DNA of 64,000 nucleotides, taken from the NCBI RefSeq assembly GCF_006874465.1, contig NZ_VIRL01000002.1, forward strand, positions 80,092-144,091, in the 5' to 3' direction. Position numbers and translations under genes: made by a program. The first letter of the stretch is position 1. Every line of letters starts with the position of its first letter. This DNA is from Microbispora bryophytorum. GTDB taxonomy: Bacteria; Actinomycetota; Actinomycetes; Streptosporangiales; Streptosporangiaceae. A model generated the notes under the pieces. It saw only the letters and a list, made by a program, of their open reading frames with translations, was not told the origin of the DNA and ran no database searches. This document shows positions 17,781-27,000 of the stretch, piece by piece.

Positions 17781-17820
17781 CCGAGCCGGTCCGAGCCGGT
17801 CAGGGCCGGTGAGGGCCGGT
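17781..17820. repeat. Four 10-bp tandem units ending CCGGT
   Basis: CCGAGCCGGT occurs twice, followed by CAGGGCCGGT and GAGGGCCGGT. The array spans the ureD stop codon. It is probably a slippage product. Confidence 0.7.
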
Positions 17821-18594
17821 TGGCGGCGCTCCGGGAGCCGAGGCGGTCGCGGCCTCCTCGCCGTGCCGCAGCCGCACCCTGAGCTGGACCGCGTCCGCGC
17901 CGAGCGCGCAGACCTGCACGCCCGGACCGGCCAGCGGCAGCGCCGCCCAGCCGTCGCCCAGCACGGCCCGCCGCTCGCGCTTGACGTCCGTCACGGCGGG
18001 CGGGGCCCAGGCGGGTCCCGCGATCAAAGTTGAGCCGACGCACCGGGCGTCCCCGTGGACGGCCGGACTGTCGTCCACCGTCTCCTCGCCCACCAGGAGG
18101 TCCTGGCGCAGCAGGGGCCGCCCGGCCACGGTCGCGTCGAACCGCGCGTGGCCGCGTCCCGGCCGTTCGCCGTGCCGCCCGAAGACGATCTCCTCCCGCC
18201 AGAAGACATTGGCGTCCTCGGCGAGCGAGAGCCGTACGACGAGGCGGTGGGCGCACCCGGCGGCGAGGACGGTCGGCTCGGGGGAGAAGTGCAAAGTGGC
18301 GCCCGCGCCGACCCGCGCCCGCACGACCATGACCGAGGGGGCGTCGGCGAGACCCGGCAGCACCAGCGTGGCGCCCACCGAGCGGACCTCCAGCGAGGTG
18401 CCGGGGGCGACGTCCACGCCGAGTTCGAGGTGGTCGCCGCGCAGCGGGCCGGCGCCCGTCGAGACGAGGTGGACCCGCCGCGGGCCGGTCTGCCGCAGCG
18501 TCAGCGGAGGATCGGACCGCAGCGTCTCCAGCCGGGTCCGGCCTCCGCCCGCGGCCTCCGTTCTGATCAGCGCACGCGCGGTGACGGTCGTCAT
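17800..18594 (-). CDS. ureD: Urease accessory protein UreD
   Basis: UreD (UreH) is the scaffold that carries UreF-UreG to apo-urease for nickel insertion. The 264-residue product starts MTTVTARALIRTEAAGGGRTRLETL and contains the family features LRQTGPRRVHLVSTGAGPL, GDHLELGVDVAPGT and SPEPTVLAAGC. The frame stays open far upstream, but that part is antisense-like and overlaps ureG and ureF. The ATG six bases after ureG fits operon spacing. It is last in ureABCFGD. Confidence 0.9.
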   Translation of the reverse strand: MTTVTARALIRTEAAGGGRTRLETLRSDPPLTLRQTGPRRVHLVSTGAGPLRGDHLELGVDVAPGTSLEVRSVGATLVLPGLADAPSVMVVRARVGAGATLHFSPEPTVLAAGCAHRLVVRLSLAEDANVFWREEIVFGRHGERPGRGHARFDATVAGRPLLRQDLLVGEETVDDSPAVHGDARCVGSTLIAGPAWAPPAVTDVKRERRAVLGDGWAALPLAGPGVQVCALGADAVQLRVRLRHGEEAATASAPGAPPTGPHRP

Positions 18595-18599
18595 GCCGG

Positions 18600-19337
18600 T
18601 CAGGACGCCGGAGCCTGCTGGGCGGCCTGCTCGGTGGCGTTGCGGGCGGTGTGGTGGGCGGCGTGGTGGTGCGGCTCGCCGTGCTCGCGCTGCCAGGCGT
18701 CGACCATGTGCGTCGCCCACTCCGCCACGCTGTGAGCGCCTCTGTCCTCCCTGATCGACGTGAACAGCACCGGCTTGCCGTCCCGTACGGCCGCGGCGTC
18801 GCGGGACATCACGGTCAGGTCGGCGCCGACCATCGGCGCGAGGTCGGTCTTGTTGACGACGAGCAGGTCGGCCGAGGTCACCCCCGGCCCGCCCTTGCGC
18901 GGCACCTTGTCGCCGCCCGACACGTCGAGCACGAAGATCTGCCGGTCGGCCAGGCCCCGGCTGAACGTGGCGGTGAGGTTGTCGCCCCCGCTTTCGACGA
19001 TCACGAGGTCGAGCGGCCCGAACCGCTCCTCCAGCGTCTCGACGGCGTCCAGGTTGGCCGCGATGTCGTCGCGGATGGCGGTGTGCGGGCAGCAGCCGGT
19101 CTGCACGGCGAGGATCCGCTCCGGGTCGATGACCCCCGCGCGCCGCAGGAAGTCGGCGTCCTCGGTGGTGTAGATGTCGTTGGTCACGACCGCGAGCCGC
19201 AAAGACGGCCCGAGACTGCGGCACAGCGCCGCCACCAGGGCGGTCTTGCCGCTGCCGACCGGCCCGCCGATGCCGAGGCGGAGCGCCCGCCCGTGTGGCT
19301 CGGCCGCGTCGTGGAGGTCGTCGTGGTAAGCGCCCAT
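18600..19337 (-). CDS. ureG: Urease accessory GTPase UreG with His-rich tail
   Basis: UreG hydrolyses GTP to drive nickel transfer into urease. The P-loop GGPVGSGKT is near residue 23, the metal-binding CPH motif appears in TGCCPHTAI, and NKTDL gives guanine specificity. The 245-residue protein is longer than most UreG because of a C-terminal extension containing [15 protein letters not shown], a likely nickel or zinc buffer. No ureE is present in the cluster, so such histidine segments may substitute for it (inference). Confidence 0.95.
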   Translation of the reverse strand: MGAYHDDLHDAAEPHGRALRLGIGGPVGSGKTALVAALCRSLGPSLRLAVVTNDIYTTEDADFLRRAGVIDPERILAVQTGCCPHTAIRDDIAANLDAVETLEERFGPLDLVIVESGGDNLTATFSRGLADRQIFVLDVSGGDKVPRKGGPGVTSADLLVVNKTDLAPMVGADLTVMSRDAAAVRDGKPVLFTSIREDRGAHSVAEWATHMVDAWQREHGEPHHHAAHHTARNATEQAAQQAPAS

Positions 19338-19379
19338 GCTGGGTACCTGCTCTTTCTCTGCGGTGGCCGGTGCGGAGCG

Positions 19380-20429
19380 TCAGGAGACGAAAAGCTTCAT
19401 CGGGTTGGTCAGGTGTCCCTCCGCCAGGAGGTCGAGCGCGGGCGCGCTGTGCCCCGGCAGCGCGTGCCATCGTGCGTGCCATCGCGCCTGCCACGCGGCG
19501 TGCCCTGCCACGTGCCCGGCCGCGTGCTCTACGGCGTGCCCGGCCGCGTGCCCGGCCGCCTGCTCCGCCGCCTGCTCGGCCGCGTGCCCAGCCGGGGGCC
19601 GTCCGGGCTGGGGTCCCTGATGGCCGCACTCCTCCGGCTCGTCGTCCTCCGGGATCGCGTCGTCGAGCGACGCGCAGGCGGCGCGGGCCGTGTCGTCGAG
19701 CGCGGTGGCGAGATCGGCGAGCAGGCGGTGCACGGTGACCGGGTCGAGGCCGAGGAGCCGCACGGCCGCCGTGGCCGGGCCGGTGACCGAGGTGTACGCG
19801 GCGGCCAGCGCGGCCTGGCGGGGAGCGCAGCCCGCCGAGGCCGCCGCCGCGCCGAGCGCGACGGGATGGTGCGGTCCCTCCGGCACGGCCCGTGCGAGCG
19901 TGTCGAGGGCGGCCGAGGGCCACATCCGGCGGGCCGTGCGCAGCAGGAGCCGCCCCTGTAGGCGGGCGGCTTCCCGCTGGGCGGGCGAGGCGGTCCGGGC
20001 GTCGGCCTCGGCGTCCAGCCGCCGCCACAGCGAGACGGTGTCGGCGGTGTCACCCGGTGGCGGTGCCCCGGGGTCATGGGCGGCGCCCAGTTCCCAGCCG
20101 TCCTGGCCGTCCCGGCCGCCGCCGTCCATGGCGGTCCCAGGCCCGGTCGCAGGCCCGGTCGCAGGGCCGGTCGCAGGGCCGGTCCTAGGGGCGGTCCCAG
20201 GCCCGGCCACAGGGGCGGTTTCCGAGGCGGCCAGTTCGCACGCGGCGGCGGCGAGGGCGGCGGTGACGAGGCCGGCGGTGGCGAGTCTGCCGCGCAGGAA
20301 CCGCGCCAGGTCCCCGGCGCCGGTGACCGCGCCCCGTCGCACGGCCTCCTCCACGCCGCCCGAGTGGGCGTGCCCGCCGGCCGGGAGCCGGGAGTCGGCA
20401 AGCAGCAGCAGCGCCGCGTCCCCGTTCAC
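19380..20429 (-). CDS. ureF: Urease accessory protein UreF with two repeat insertions
   Basis: UreF works in the UreD-F-G complex and gates nickel delivery. Family landmarks are LLLADSRLPAGGHAHSGGVEEAV at the N-terminus and NPMKLFVS at the end. At 349 residues it is clearly longer than the roughly 225 usual. Two insertions explain this. One is a GPATGP-type Gly/Pro/Thr repeat at residues 76-99. The other is an Ala/His repeat at residues 281-327 (AAGHAAGHAVEHAAGHVAGH and similar) with nine histidines. The second would lie near the C-terminal contact with UreD and UreC. The GTG start is one base after the ureC stop. Confidence 0.93.
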   Translation of the reverse strand: MNGDAALLLLADSRLPAGGHAHSGGVEEAVRRGAVTGAGDLARFLRGRLATAGLVTAALAAAACELAASETAPVAGPGTAPRTGPATGPATGPATGPGTAMDGGGRDGQDGWELGAAHDPGAPPPGDTADTVSLWRRLDAEADARTASPAQREAARLQGRLLLRTARRMWPSAALDTLARAVPEGPHHPVALGAAAASAGCAPRQAALAAAYTSVTGPATAAVRLLGLDPVTVHRLLADLATALDDTARAACASLDDAIPEDDEPEECGHQGPQPGRPPAGHAAEQAAEQAAGHAAGHAVEHAAGHVAGHAAWQARWHARWHALPGHSAPALDLLAEGHLTNPMKLFVS

Positions 20430-20430
20430 G

Positions 20431-22149
20431 TCAGAACAGGAAGTAGCGCTGCGCCATCGGCAGCGACTCGGCCGGGGCGGGCTCGATCAGCTCGCCGTCC
20501 ACGTGGACGGCGAAGGTGTCGGGGTCCACCCGGATGTCCGGCAGGGCGTCGTTGAGGGGCATGGCGTCCTTGCGCCGGGCGCGTACGTCGGCCACGGGGA
20601 CCAGCCGTCTGCGCACGGCCAGGCGGTCCGCCAGGCCGTCCTCCAGCGCGAGCGGCGCGACGAAGTGCAGCGAGGTCGCCGCGGCGGTGGCGGGGGCGGC
20701 GCCGAACATCGGCCGGGGGAGCACGGGCTGCGGCGTCGGGATCGACGCGTTCGCGTCGCCCATCTGCGCGTAGGCGATGACGCCGCCCTTGACGACGAGG
20801 TCCGGCTTGACCCCGAAGAAGGCCGGGCTCCACAGGACGAGGTCGGCGAGCTTGCCGGGCTCCACCGAGCCGATCTCCGCGTCCAGGCCGTGTGCGATCG
20901 CGGGGTTGATCGTGTACTTGGCGACGTAGCGGCGGGCGCGGAGGTTGTCGGCCGGGCCGTCGCCCGGCAGCGCCCCGCGGCGCCGCCTCATCACGTGCGC
21001 CGTCTGCCACGTGCGGATGATGGTCTCGCCGACCCGGCCCATGGCCTGGGAGTCCGAGCCGATCATCGAGATCGCGCCCATGTCGTGCAGGACGTCCTCG
21101 GCCGCCATCGTCGTCGGCCGGATCCGCGACTCGGCGAAGGCCAGGTCCTCCGGGATGGCGGGGTTGAGGTGGTGGCACACCATGAGCATGTCCAGGTGCT
21201 CGTGGTGGGTGTTGACGGTGTGCGGCCGGGTCGGGTTGGTGGACGACGGCAGCACGTTGGCGTGGGAGGCCACCGTGATGATGTCCGGAGCGTGGCCGCC
21301 TCCGGCGCCCTCGGTGTGGTAGGCGTGGATCGCCCGGCCGCCGATGGCCCGCAGGGTCGACTCCACGAACCCCGCCTCGTTGAGCGTGTCGGTGTGGATG
21401 GCGACCTGCACCCCTGTGGCGTCGCACACCCGCAGGCACGCGTCGATGGCGGCCGGGGTGGTGCCCCAGTCCTCGTGCAGTTTGAAGCCCGACGCCCCGG
21501 CCCTGAGCTGTTCGAGCAGCCCCTCCTCGCCGACCGTGTTGCCCTTGCCGAGCAGGGCCACGTTGACCGGGTAGCCGTCCAGCGACTCCAGCATCCGGCC
21601 GAGATACCAGGTGCCGGTCACGGTGGTGGCCTTCGTGCCCTCGGCGGGGCCGGTGCCGCCGCCGACGATCGTGGTGACGCCCGAGGCGAGCGCCTCGTCG
21701 AGGATCTGCGGGCAGATCAGGTGGACGTGGGAGTCGACGGCGCCCGCCGTGACGATCTTGCCGTTGGCCGCGAGGATCTCGGTGGACGGGCCGATGACGA
21801 GGTCCGGGTGGACGCCGTCCATGGTGTCGGGGTTGCCGGCCTTGCCGATGGCGGCGATCCGGCCGTCGCGCACGCCGATGTCGGCCTTGACCACACCCCA
21901 GTGATCGAGGATCACCGCGCCGGTGATGACGAGGTCGGCGGCCCCCTCGGCTCTCGTGGTGCGCGCCTGCCCCATCGACTCGCGGATGACCTTGCCGCCG
22001 CCGAACACGGCCTCGTCGCCGGCCCCGGCGGGCCCCATCGACAGGTCCTCGGTCACCTCGACGTACAGGTCGGTGTCGGCTAGGCGCACCCGGTCGCCGG
22101 TGGTCGGGCCGTACAGCGCGGCGTAGCGGGCGCGTTCGAGGCTAGACAT
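20431..22149 (-). CDS. ureC: Urease alpha subunit
   Basis: This is the catalytic subunit of urease, 572 residues. Visible active-site elements are the carbamylated lysine in [12 protein letters not shown], nickel-ligand histidines ([24 protein letters not shown]), the flap [20 protein letters not shown] with the mobile cysteine, and GSDSQAMGR with the terminal aspartate. It overlaps ureB by 8 bp. All key residues are present, so an active enzyme is expected. Confidence 0.98.
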   Translation of the reverse strand: MSSLERARYAALYGPTTGDRVRLADTDLYVEVTEDLSMGPAGAGDEAVFGGGKVIRESMGQARTTRAEGAADLVITGAVILDHWGVVKADIGVRDGRIAAIGKAGNPDTMDGVHPDLVIGPSTEILAANGKIVTAGAVDSHVHLICPQILDEALASGVTTIVGGGTGPAEGTKATTVTGTWYLGRMLESLDGYPVNVALLGKGNTVGEEGLLEQLRAGASGFKLHEDWGTTPAAIDACLRVCDATGVQVAIHTDTLNEAGFVESTLRAIGGRAIHAYHTEGAGGGHAPDIITVASHANVLPSSTNPTRPHTVNTHHEHLDMLMVCHHLNPAIPEDLAFAESRIRPTTMAAEDVLHDMGAISMIGSDSQAMGRVGETIIRTWQTAHVMRRRRGALPGDGPADNLRARRYVAKYTINPAIAHGLDAEIGSVEPGKLADLVLWSPAFFGVKPDLVVKGGVIAYAQMGDANASIPTPQPVLPRPMFGAAPATAAATSLHFVAPLALEDGLADRLAVRRRLVPVADVRARRKDAMPLNDALPDIRVDPDTFAVHVDGELIEPAPAESLPMAQRYFLF

Positions 22150-22486
22150 CGGTCCTCCCGTCGAGGGGTCCGGCCCACTCGGGGCGAAGGCCGGGAACGA
22201 CGCGGTTCCCCGCGAGCGGGACCAGCGTGACGTCGCGCTCCACCCCGGGCTCGAACCTGATCGCGGTTCCCGCGGGGATGTCGAGGCGGGTGCCCCAGGC
22301 CGCCTCGCGGTCGAACTCCAGGCCGGGGTTGGCGGCGGCGAAGTGGTAGTGCGACCCGACCTGCACGGGCCGGTCGGCGGTGTTGACGACTCTCAGGACG
22401 ATCCGCTCCCTGCCGGGGTTCAGCGGCACGTCGCCTTCGCCGCACAGGATCTCGCCCGGAACGCCCTCGAAGCTCGGCGTATTCAT
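22142..22486 (-). CDS. ureB: Urease beta subunit
   Basis: The 114-residue beta subunit starts [25 protein letters not shown] and contains [18 protein letters not shown] and the end [20 protein letters not shown], both family-typical. A start 20 codons upstream is possible but not conserved. About 100 bp separate it from ureA, more than is usual. Confidence 0.95.
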   Translation of the reverse strand: MNTPSFEGVPGEILCGEGDVPLNPGRERIVLRVVNTADRPVQVGSHYHFAAANPGLEFDREAAWGTRLDIPAGTAIRFEPGVERDVTLVPLAGNRVVPGLRPEWAGPLDGRTDV

Positions 22487-22589
22487 GCCACCCCCTCGCC
22501 TGGCGGCTCGGGGTTTCGTCGTGCCGGAGGCGCGCAGATGACCCATTCGCGAATCGCGCTGTGCTGACTGATTCGCTCGCTCCGCTCGC

Positions 22590-22892
22590 TCATGTGATCG
22601 GGTTGTGGACGGTGACGAGCTTGGTGCCGTCGGGGAAGGTCGCCTCGATCTGCACGGACTCCAGCATCTCGGGCACGCCCTCCATGACGTCCTCGCGCCG
22701 CAGGACCTTGCGGCCGGCGTCCATCAGGTCGGCGACGCTGCGGCCGTCGCGGGCGCCTTCCAGGAGGAAGGACGCGATGAGGGCCGTCGCCTCCGGATGG
22801 TTGAGGCGAAGGCCACGCTCCTTGCGCTCGCGGGCCACGCCCGCGGCGACGTGGATGAGGAGCCGTTCGGATTCGTGTGGAGTGAGCCGCAT
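22590..22892 (-). CDS. ureA: Urease gamma subunit
   Basis: The 100-residue gamma subunit starts [35 protein letters not shown] and ends [14 protein letters not shown], the expected full length. It is the first gene of the urease operon. A GlnR-like box ends 23 bases upstream of its start, so expression should rise on nitrogen limitation. Confidence 0.96.
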   Translation of the reverse strand: MRLTPHESERLLIHVAAGVARERKERGLRLNHPEATALIASFLLEGARDGRSVADLMDAGRKVLRREDVMEGVPEMLESVQIEATFPDGTKLVTVHNPIT

Positions 22893-22914
22893 GGCGGGAC
22901 GATAAGTACCCGCC

Positions 22915-22952
22915 GTTTCCCCTGCGTTACCCGCTGATTTCGTACGCGTATC
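22915..22952 (-). promoter_or_regulatory. GlnR-type nitrogen box before ureA
   Basis: Read on the minus strand, four 5-mers follow each other with exactly six bases between each: GATAC, GAAAT, GTAAC, GAAAC. This matches the actinobacterial GlnR pattern gTnAC-n6-GaAAc repeated twice. The second pair is perfect and the first imperfect. The box lies between ureA and the divergent urtA, so it could act on both. Confidence 0.75.
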
Positions 22953-23074
22953 CGGACGGCGGTGATCCTTCGCTAATGAGTTGTTAACGGCCGGGATTTC
23001 GGCGGGAAATACCGCGCGCTCACCTTGACGGCAGACGGATCGGCGCGGGGACCGTAGCGGCAAGGGAGAGGCAT

Positions 23075-24301
23075 TTGCGTAACTCATTATGGCGCACCGG
23101 AGCGGCGTTCACGCTCGCGGCCGTGACGCTCGCGGCCTGTGCCGGGCAATCCTCCACGAATGACACGGCCGCCTCGTCCGGCGGCTCTGACACCATCAAA
23201 GTGGGCATCCTTCACTCACTCAGCGGCACGATGGCCATCAGCGAGGTCACGGTCAGGGACGCGGAGCTGCTCGCGATCGAGGAGATCAACGCGGCCGGCG
23301 GCGTGCTGGGCAAGAAGCTGGAGCCCGTCGTGGAGGACGGCGCCTCCGACTGGCCGACGTTCGCGGAGAAGGCCACCAAGCTCATCGCGCAGGACAAGGT
23401 CGCCACCGTCTTCGGCGGCTGGACGTCGGCGAGCCGCAAGGCGATGCTCCCCGTCTTCGAAAAGCGCAAGGCGCTGCTCTGGTACCCGGTCCAGTACGAG
23501 GGACTGGAAAGCTCGCCGTACATCTTCTACACGGGCGCGACGACCAACCAGCAGATCGTTCCCGGGCTCGACTATCTGAAGGAGAAGGGCAAGAAGAAGC
23601 TGTTCCTCGTGGGCAGCGACTACGTCTTCCCGAGAACCGCGAACAAAATCATCAAGGCGTACGCCGCGGCCAACGGGATGGAGGTCCTCGGCGAGGAGTA
23701 CACCCCGCTCGGGCACACCGAGTACAGCACGCTCGTCAACAAGATCGTCGAGGCGAAGCCGGACGCGGTCTTCAACACCCTGAACGGCGACAGCAACGTC
23801 GCCTTCTTCAAGCAGCTCAAGAGCGCCGGGATCAGCGCCGACCAGATGCCGGTCATGTCGGTGTCCGTGGCCGAGGAGGAGGTCAGGGGCATCGGAGTCG
23901 ACAATGTCGCCGGACACCTGGTGGCCTGGAACTACTACCAGACGACCGACACCCCGGCCAACGAGAAGTTCGTCGCCGCGTTCAAGGCGAAGTACGGTGC
24001 GGACAAGGTGACCTCCGACCCGATGGAGGCCGGATACAACGCGGTCTACCTGTGGGCCGAGGCCGTCAAGAAGGCCGGGACCAGCGAGGTGGAGGCCGTC
24101 AAGAAGGCCGCCGGCGGCGTGTCCCTGGACCGCCCCGAGGGCGAGGTCACCATCGACGGCGACAACCAGCACGTCTACAAGACCGCGCGCATCGGGGTCG
24201 TCCAGCCGGACGGCCAAATCAAGGAGGTCTGGAACTCCGGCGAACCGATCAAGCCGGATCCCTACCTCAAGACGTACTCCTGGGCCGGCGGCCTGGTCTG
24301 A
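23075..24301 (+). CDS. urtA: Urea ABC transporter, substrate-binding lipoprotein
   Basis: This is the extracellular urea receptor. The signal peptide [18 protein letters not shown] carries the lipobox LAAC. The mature part is a Leu/Ile/Val-type binding protein with [33 protein letters not shown] and [18 protein letters not shown], as in UrtA and FmdD. The start is TTG with GGGAG upstream. A -35-like TTGACG lies at 23025-23030. The five urt genes follow with tiny gaps or overlaps, and urease is divergent, so import and hydrolysis are linked. Confidence 0.93.
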   Translation: MRNSLWRTGAAFTLAAVTLAACAGQSSTNDTAASSGGSDTIKVGILHSLSGTMAISEVTVRDAELLAIEEINAAGGVLGKKLEPVVEDGASDWPTFAEKATKLIAQDKVATVFGGWTSASRKAMLPVFEKRKALLWYPVQYEGLESSPYIFYTGATTNQQIVPGLDYLKEKGKKKLFLVGSDYVFPRTANKIIKAYAAANGMEVLGEEYTPLGHTEYSTLVNKIVEAKPDAVFNTLNGDSNVAFFKQLKSAGISADQMPVMSVSVAEEEVRGIGVDNVAGHLVAWNYYQTTDTPANEKFVAAFKAKYGADKVTSDPMEAGYNAVYLWAEAVKKAGTSEVEAVKKAAGGVSLDRPEGEVTIDGDNQHVYKTARIGVVQPDGQIKEVWNSGEPIKPDPYLKTYSWAGGLV

Positions 24302-24308
24302 CGCCGAC

Positions 24309-25163
24309 ATGGAGGGAGTGCTCAACCAGCTGCCGATCGGGCTGTCGATCGGAGCGGTCCTGCTGCTCATCGCGCTCGGCCTGACGTTCACGTTCGGGCA
24401 GATGGGCGTGGTCAACATGGCCCACGGCGAGTTCATCATGGCGGGGGCCTACACGGCCTACCTGCTCCAGGGCGTGGGCTTCCTGATCGCCCTCCCGGCC
24501 GCGTTCGTGGTCGCCGGGCTCATGGGCCTGGTCCTGGAACGCACGCTGATCCGGCGCTTCTACGGCCGCCCGCTCGACACGCTGCTGCTCACCTGGGGCG
24601 TCAGCCTGCTGCTGCAGCAACTGGCCCGGGACCTGTTCGGGGCGCCCAACGTGCAGGTCGCCTCGCCCGCCTGGCTGCGCGGCGGCATCGGGATCCTGCC
24701 GTACAACCGGCTGTTCATCATGGCGCTCGCCGCTGCGTCGGTGCTCGCGATCTGGGCGTACATGAACAGGACCGGGCAAGGGCGGCGCATGCGGGCGGTG
24801 ATGCAGAACAGGAGGCTCGCGGCGACGAGCGGCATCGACACCGGGCGGGTCGACCAGCGGACGTTCTTCATCGGCTCCGGGCTCGCCGGGGTCGCGGGGG
24901 TCGCCCTCACGCTGATCGGGCCGGTCGGCCCGACGCTCGGGACCTACTACATCGTGGACGCGTTCCTCGTGGTCGTCGCGGGCGGCCTGGGCCAGCTTCG
25001 CGGCGCGGTGCTGGCCGCGGCCGGCCTCGGCCTGCTGAACTCCTACGCCGAGTTCTGGAGCGACGCCAGCCTCGCCAAGGTGGTGGTCTTCATGGCGATC
25101 ATCGGCTTCCTGCAGGTCCGGCCGCAGGGGCTGTTCTTCGTCCGATCGAGGGCGCTGTCATGA
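24309..25163 (+). CDS. urtB: Urea ABC transporter permease UrtB
   Basis: The 284-residue branched-chain-type permease (LivH fold) starts MEGVLNQLPIGLSIGAVLLLIALG. It contains the family segments GQMGVVNMAHGEFIMAGAYTAY and GVRPQGLFFV-like ends. About eight membrane helices are apparent. It lies seven bases after urtA and overlaps urtC by 4 bp. Confidence 0.93.
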   Translation: MEGVLNQLPIGLSIGAVLLLIALGLTFTFGQMGVVNMAHGEFIMAGAYTAYLLQGVGFLIALPAAFVVAGLMGLVLERTLIRRFYGRPLDTLLLTWGVSLLLQQLARDLFGAPNVQVASPAWLRGGIGILPYNRLFIMALAAASVLAIWAYMNRTGQGRRMRAVMQNRRLAATSGIDTGRVDQRTFFIGSGLAGVAGVALTLIGPVGPTLGTYYIVDAFLVVVAGGLGQLRGAVLAAAGLGLLNSYAEFWSDASLAKVVVFMAIIGFLQVRPQGLFFVRSRALS

Positions 25164-26212
25164 CGGCGCCGGAGCGGTCCGTACGCCGATGGCAGGGCCC
25201 CGCGGTGTTCACGGCCGTGGCGGTGCTCGCCCTGGTGGCGGCTCCGCTGCTGCTGGAGCCGTTCCGCCTGGGCCTGCTGGCCAAGTATCTCTGCTACGCG
25301 ATCGTGGCGCTGGGCATCGGCCTCGCCTGGGGACAGGGCGGCATGCTCACGCTCGGGCAGGGGGTGTTCTTCGGCCTCGGCGGCTACGCGATGGGCATGT
25401 ATCTCAAGCTCAACGACGCCGCCGGGGACCTGCCCGACTTCATGGTCTGGAGCGGGGTGGAGAAGCTGCCGGCGCTGTGGACGCCGTTCGGAAACCCGGT
25501 CTTCGCGCTGGCCATGGTCGTTGTGCTGCCGGCCGCGGTCGCGCTGCTCCTCGGCGCGCTGGTGTTCCGCCAGCGCGTACGCGGGGCGTACTTCGCGATC
25601 CTCACCCAGGCGCTGGCGGCGGCGCTGGTGATCCTGCTGGTCGGGCAGCAGGGGCTGACCGGCGGCACGAACGGCCTGACCAACTTCTTCGACTTCTTCG
25701 GCCGCGACGTGGCGGCCGACGAGACCCAGCGCGGCCTCTACCTGCTCGTCGCGGTCGTGCTCGGGGCGCTCTACCTGGGCGCGAGGCAACTCGTCCGCAG
25801 CCGGTTCGGGCGGCTGCTGCTGGCGGTCAGGGACGGCGAGGACCGCGTGCGCTTCCTCGGCTACAACCCGGCCACCGTGAAGACACTGACCTTCGCCGTC
25901 TCGGCGGGCATGGCCGGCATCGCGGGGGCGCTGTTCGTGCCGGTGGTCGGCATCATCTCGCCGGCCCTGCTCGGTGTCGTCCCCTCGCTCGAACTCGTCG
26001 TCGCGGTCGCGGTCGGCGGCCGGTTCGCGCTGGCCGGCGCGGTGCTCGGCGCGGTCGTCATGGGATACGCGCGGACGTACTTCAGCGAGGAGCTTCCGGA
26101 CGCCTGGCTCTATCTGCAGGGCGCCCTGTTCGTGCTCGTCATGGCGCTGGCGCCCAAGGGCATCGCGGGCCTGGCCGCCAATCTCGTACGACGAAGGGAG
26201 GCGCGGGCGTGA
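25160..26212 (+). CDS. urtC: Urea ABC transporter permease UrtC
   Basis: The 350-residue LivM-type permease pairs with UrtB to form the channel. It has the signature GLAWGQGGMLTLGQGVFFGLGGYAMGMYLK near residue 55 and the coupling segment VRDGEDRVRFLGYNP. Around ten membrane helices are visible. It overlaps both neighbours by 4 bp. Confidence 0.93.
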   Translation: MTAPERSVRRWQGPAVFTAVAVLALVAAPLLLEPFRLGLLAKYLCYAIVALGIGLAWGQGGMLTLGQGVFFGLGGYAMGMYLKLNDAAGDLPDFMVWSGVEKLPALWTPFGNPVFALAMVVVLPAAVALLLGALVFRQRVRGAYFAILTQALAAALVILLVGQQGLTGGTNGLTNFFDFFGRDVAADETQRGLYLLVAVVLGALYLGARQLVRSRFGRLLLAVRDGEDRVRFLGYNPATVKTLTFAVSAGMAGIAGALFVPVVGIISPALLGVVPSLELVVAVAVGGRFALAGAVLGAVVMGYARTYFSEELPDAWLYLQGALFVLVMALAPKGIAGLAANLVRRREARA

Positions 26213-27000
26213 CCGAGGCATTGCCGGAGACCGCGTTGCCGGAGACCGCGTTACTGGAGATTCGCGGGCTGGAGGTCGCCTTCGACGGCTTCCGGGCGCT
26301 CGACGGCGTGGACCTGACCGTCGGCCGGGGCGAGCTGCGCTTCCTCATCGGGCCGAACGGCGCGGGGAAGACCACTCTCATCGACGTGATCACGGGTCTG
26401 ACCAGGCCCACCGGGGGCTCGGTGCGGTTCGAGGGGCACGATCTCGTGGGCCGCAGGGAGCACGAGATCGTCCGGCTCGGCGTGGGCCGCACCTTCCAGA
26501 CCTCGGTGGTCTTCGAGGAGCTCACCGTGCTGGAGAACATCGACCTGGCCGCGTCGTTCCGCCGCCCGCTGTGGTCGCTGCTGCGGCGCAGGCGCGGGGT
26601 GTCGGAGGAGGTCACCGCGGCGCTGGAGACGACCGGCCTGGCCGGGCTGGCGGGCAGCAGAGCCGGGGTGCTGTCCCACGGGCAGCGGCAATGGCTGGAG
26701 ATCGGCATGCTGATCGTCCAGCGGCCCCGGCTGCTGCTGCTCGACGAGCCGGTCGCCGGCATGTCCTCCGGCGAGCGCGAGCGCACCGGCGAGTTGCTCA
26801 CGGAGGTCGCCCGCGACCACACCGTGGTCGTGGTCGAGCACGACATGGACTTCCTGCGTCGCTACGCCTCCCAGGTCACCGTGCTGCACGAGGGCAGGGT
26901 GCTGACGGAGGGCTCGGTCGAGCAGGTGCGGGCCGACCCGCGCGTGCAGGAGATCTACTTGGGACGGGCGCGGGAGGGTGCCGAGGATGCTGTCCGTTGA
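26209..27000 (+). CDS. urtD: Urea ABC transporter ATPase UrtD
   Basis: The ATPase has 263 residues. Walker A is GPNGAGKTTLIDVI and Walker B is LLLLDEPVAGM. The signature is in VLSHGQRQWLEIGM, in which the usual LSGGQ reads LSHGQ, as is common in UrtD and LivG proteins. Near the N-terminus the hexapeptide LPETAL occurs twice, a small duplication. The GTG start overlaps the urtC stop, and the 3' end overlaps urtE. Confidence 0.93.
   Translation: MTEALPETALPETALLEIRGLEVAFDGFRALDGVDLTVGRGELRFLIGPNGAGKTTLIDVITGLTRPTGGSVRFEGHDLVGRREHEIVRLGVGRTFQTSVVFEELTVLENIDLAASFRRPLWSLLRRRRGVSEEVTAALETTGLAGLAGSRAGVLSHGQRQWLEIGMLIVQRPRLLLLDEPVAGMSSGERERTGELLTEVARDHTVVVVEHDMDFLRRYASQVTVLHEGRVLTEGSVEQVRADPRVQEIYLGRAREGAEDAVR

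Noticed and set aside
18595-20028. Upstream extension of the ureD frame to a 742-codon protein
   Set aside because: The added part overlaps ureG and ureF on the same strand in another frame and has no homology features. The UreD start is clear at 18594.
19690-22083. 797-codon frame opposite urease genes
   Set aside because: It lies on the strand opposite ureF and ureC. The translation is low-complexity and lacks domains, so it is a GC-bias artefact.
22983-23011. Second GlnR-like site closer to urtA
   Set aside because: GTTAAC and GAAAT-like pieces are present, but spacing and bases match only weakly compared with the box at 22915-22952.
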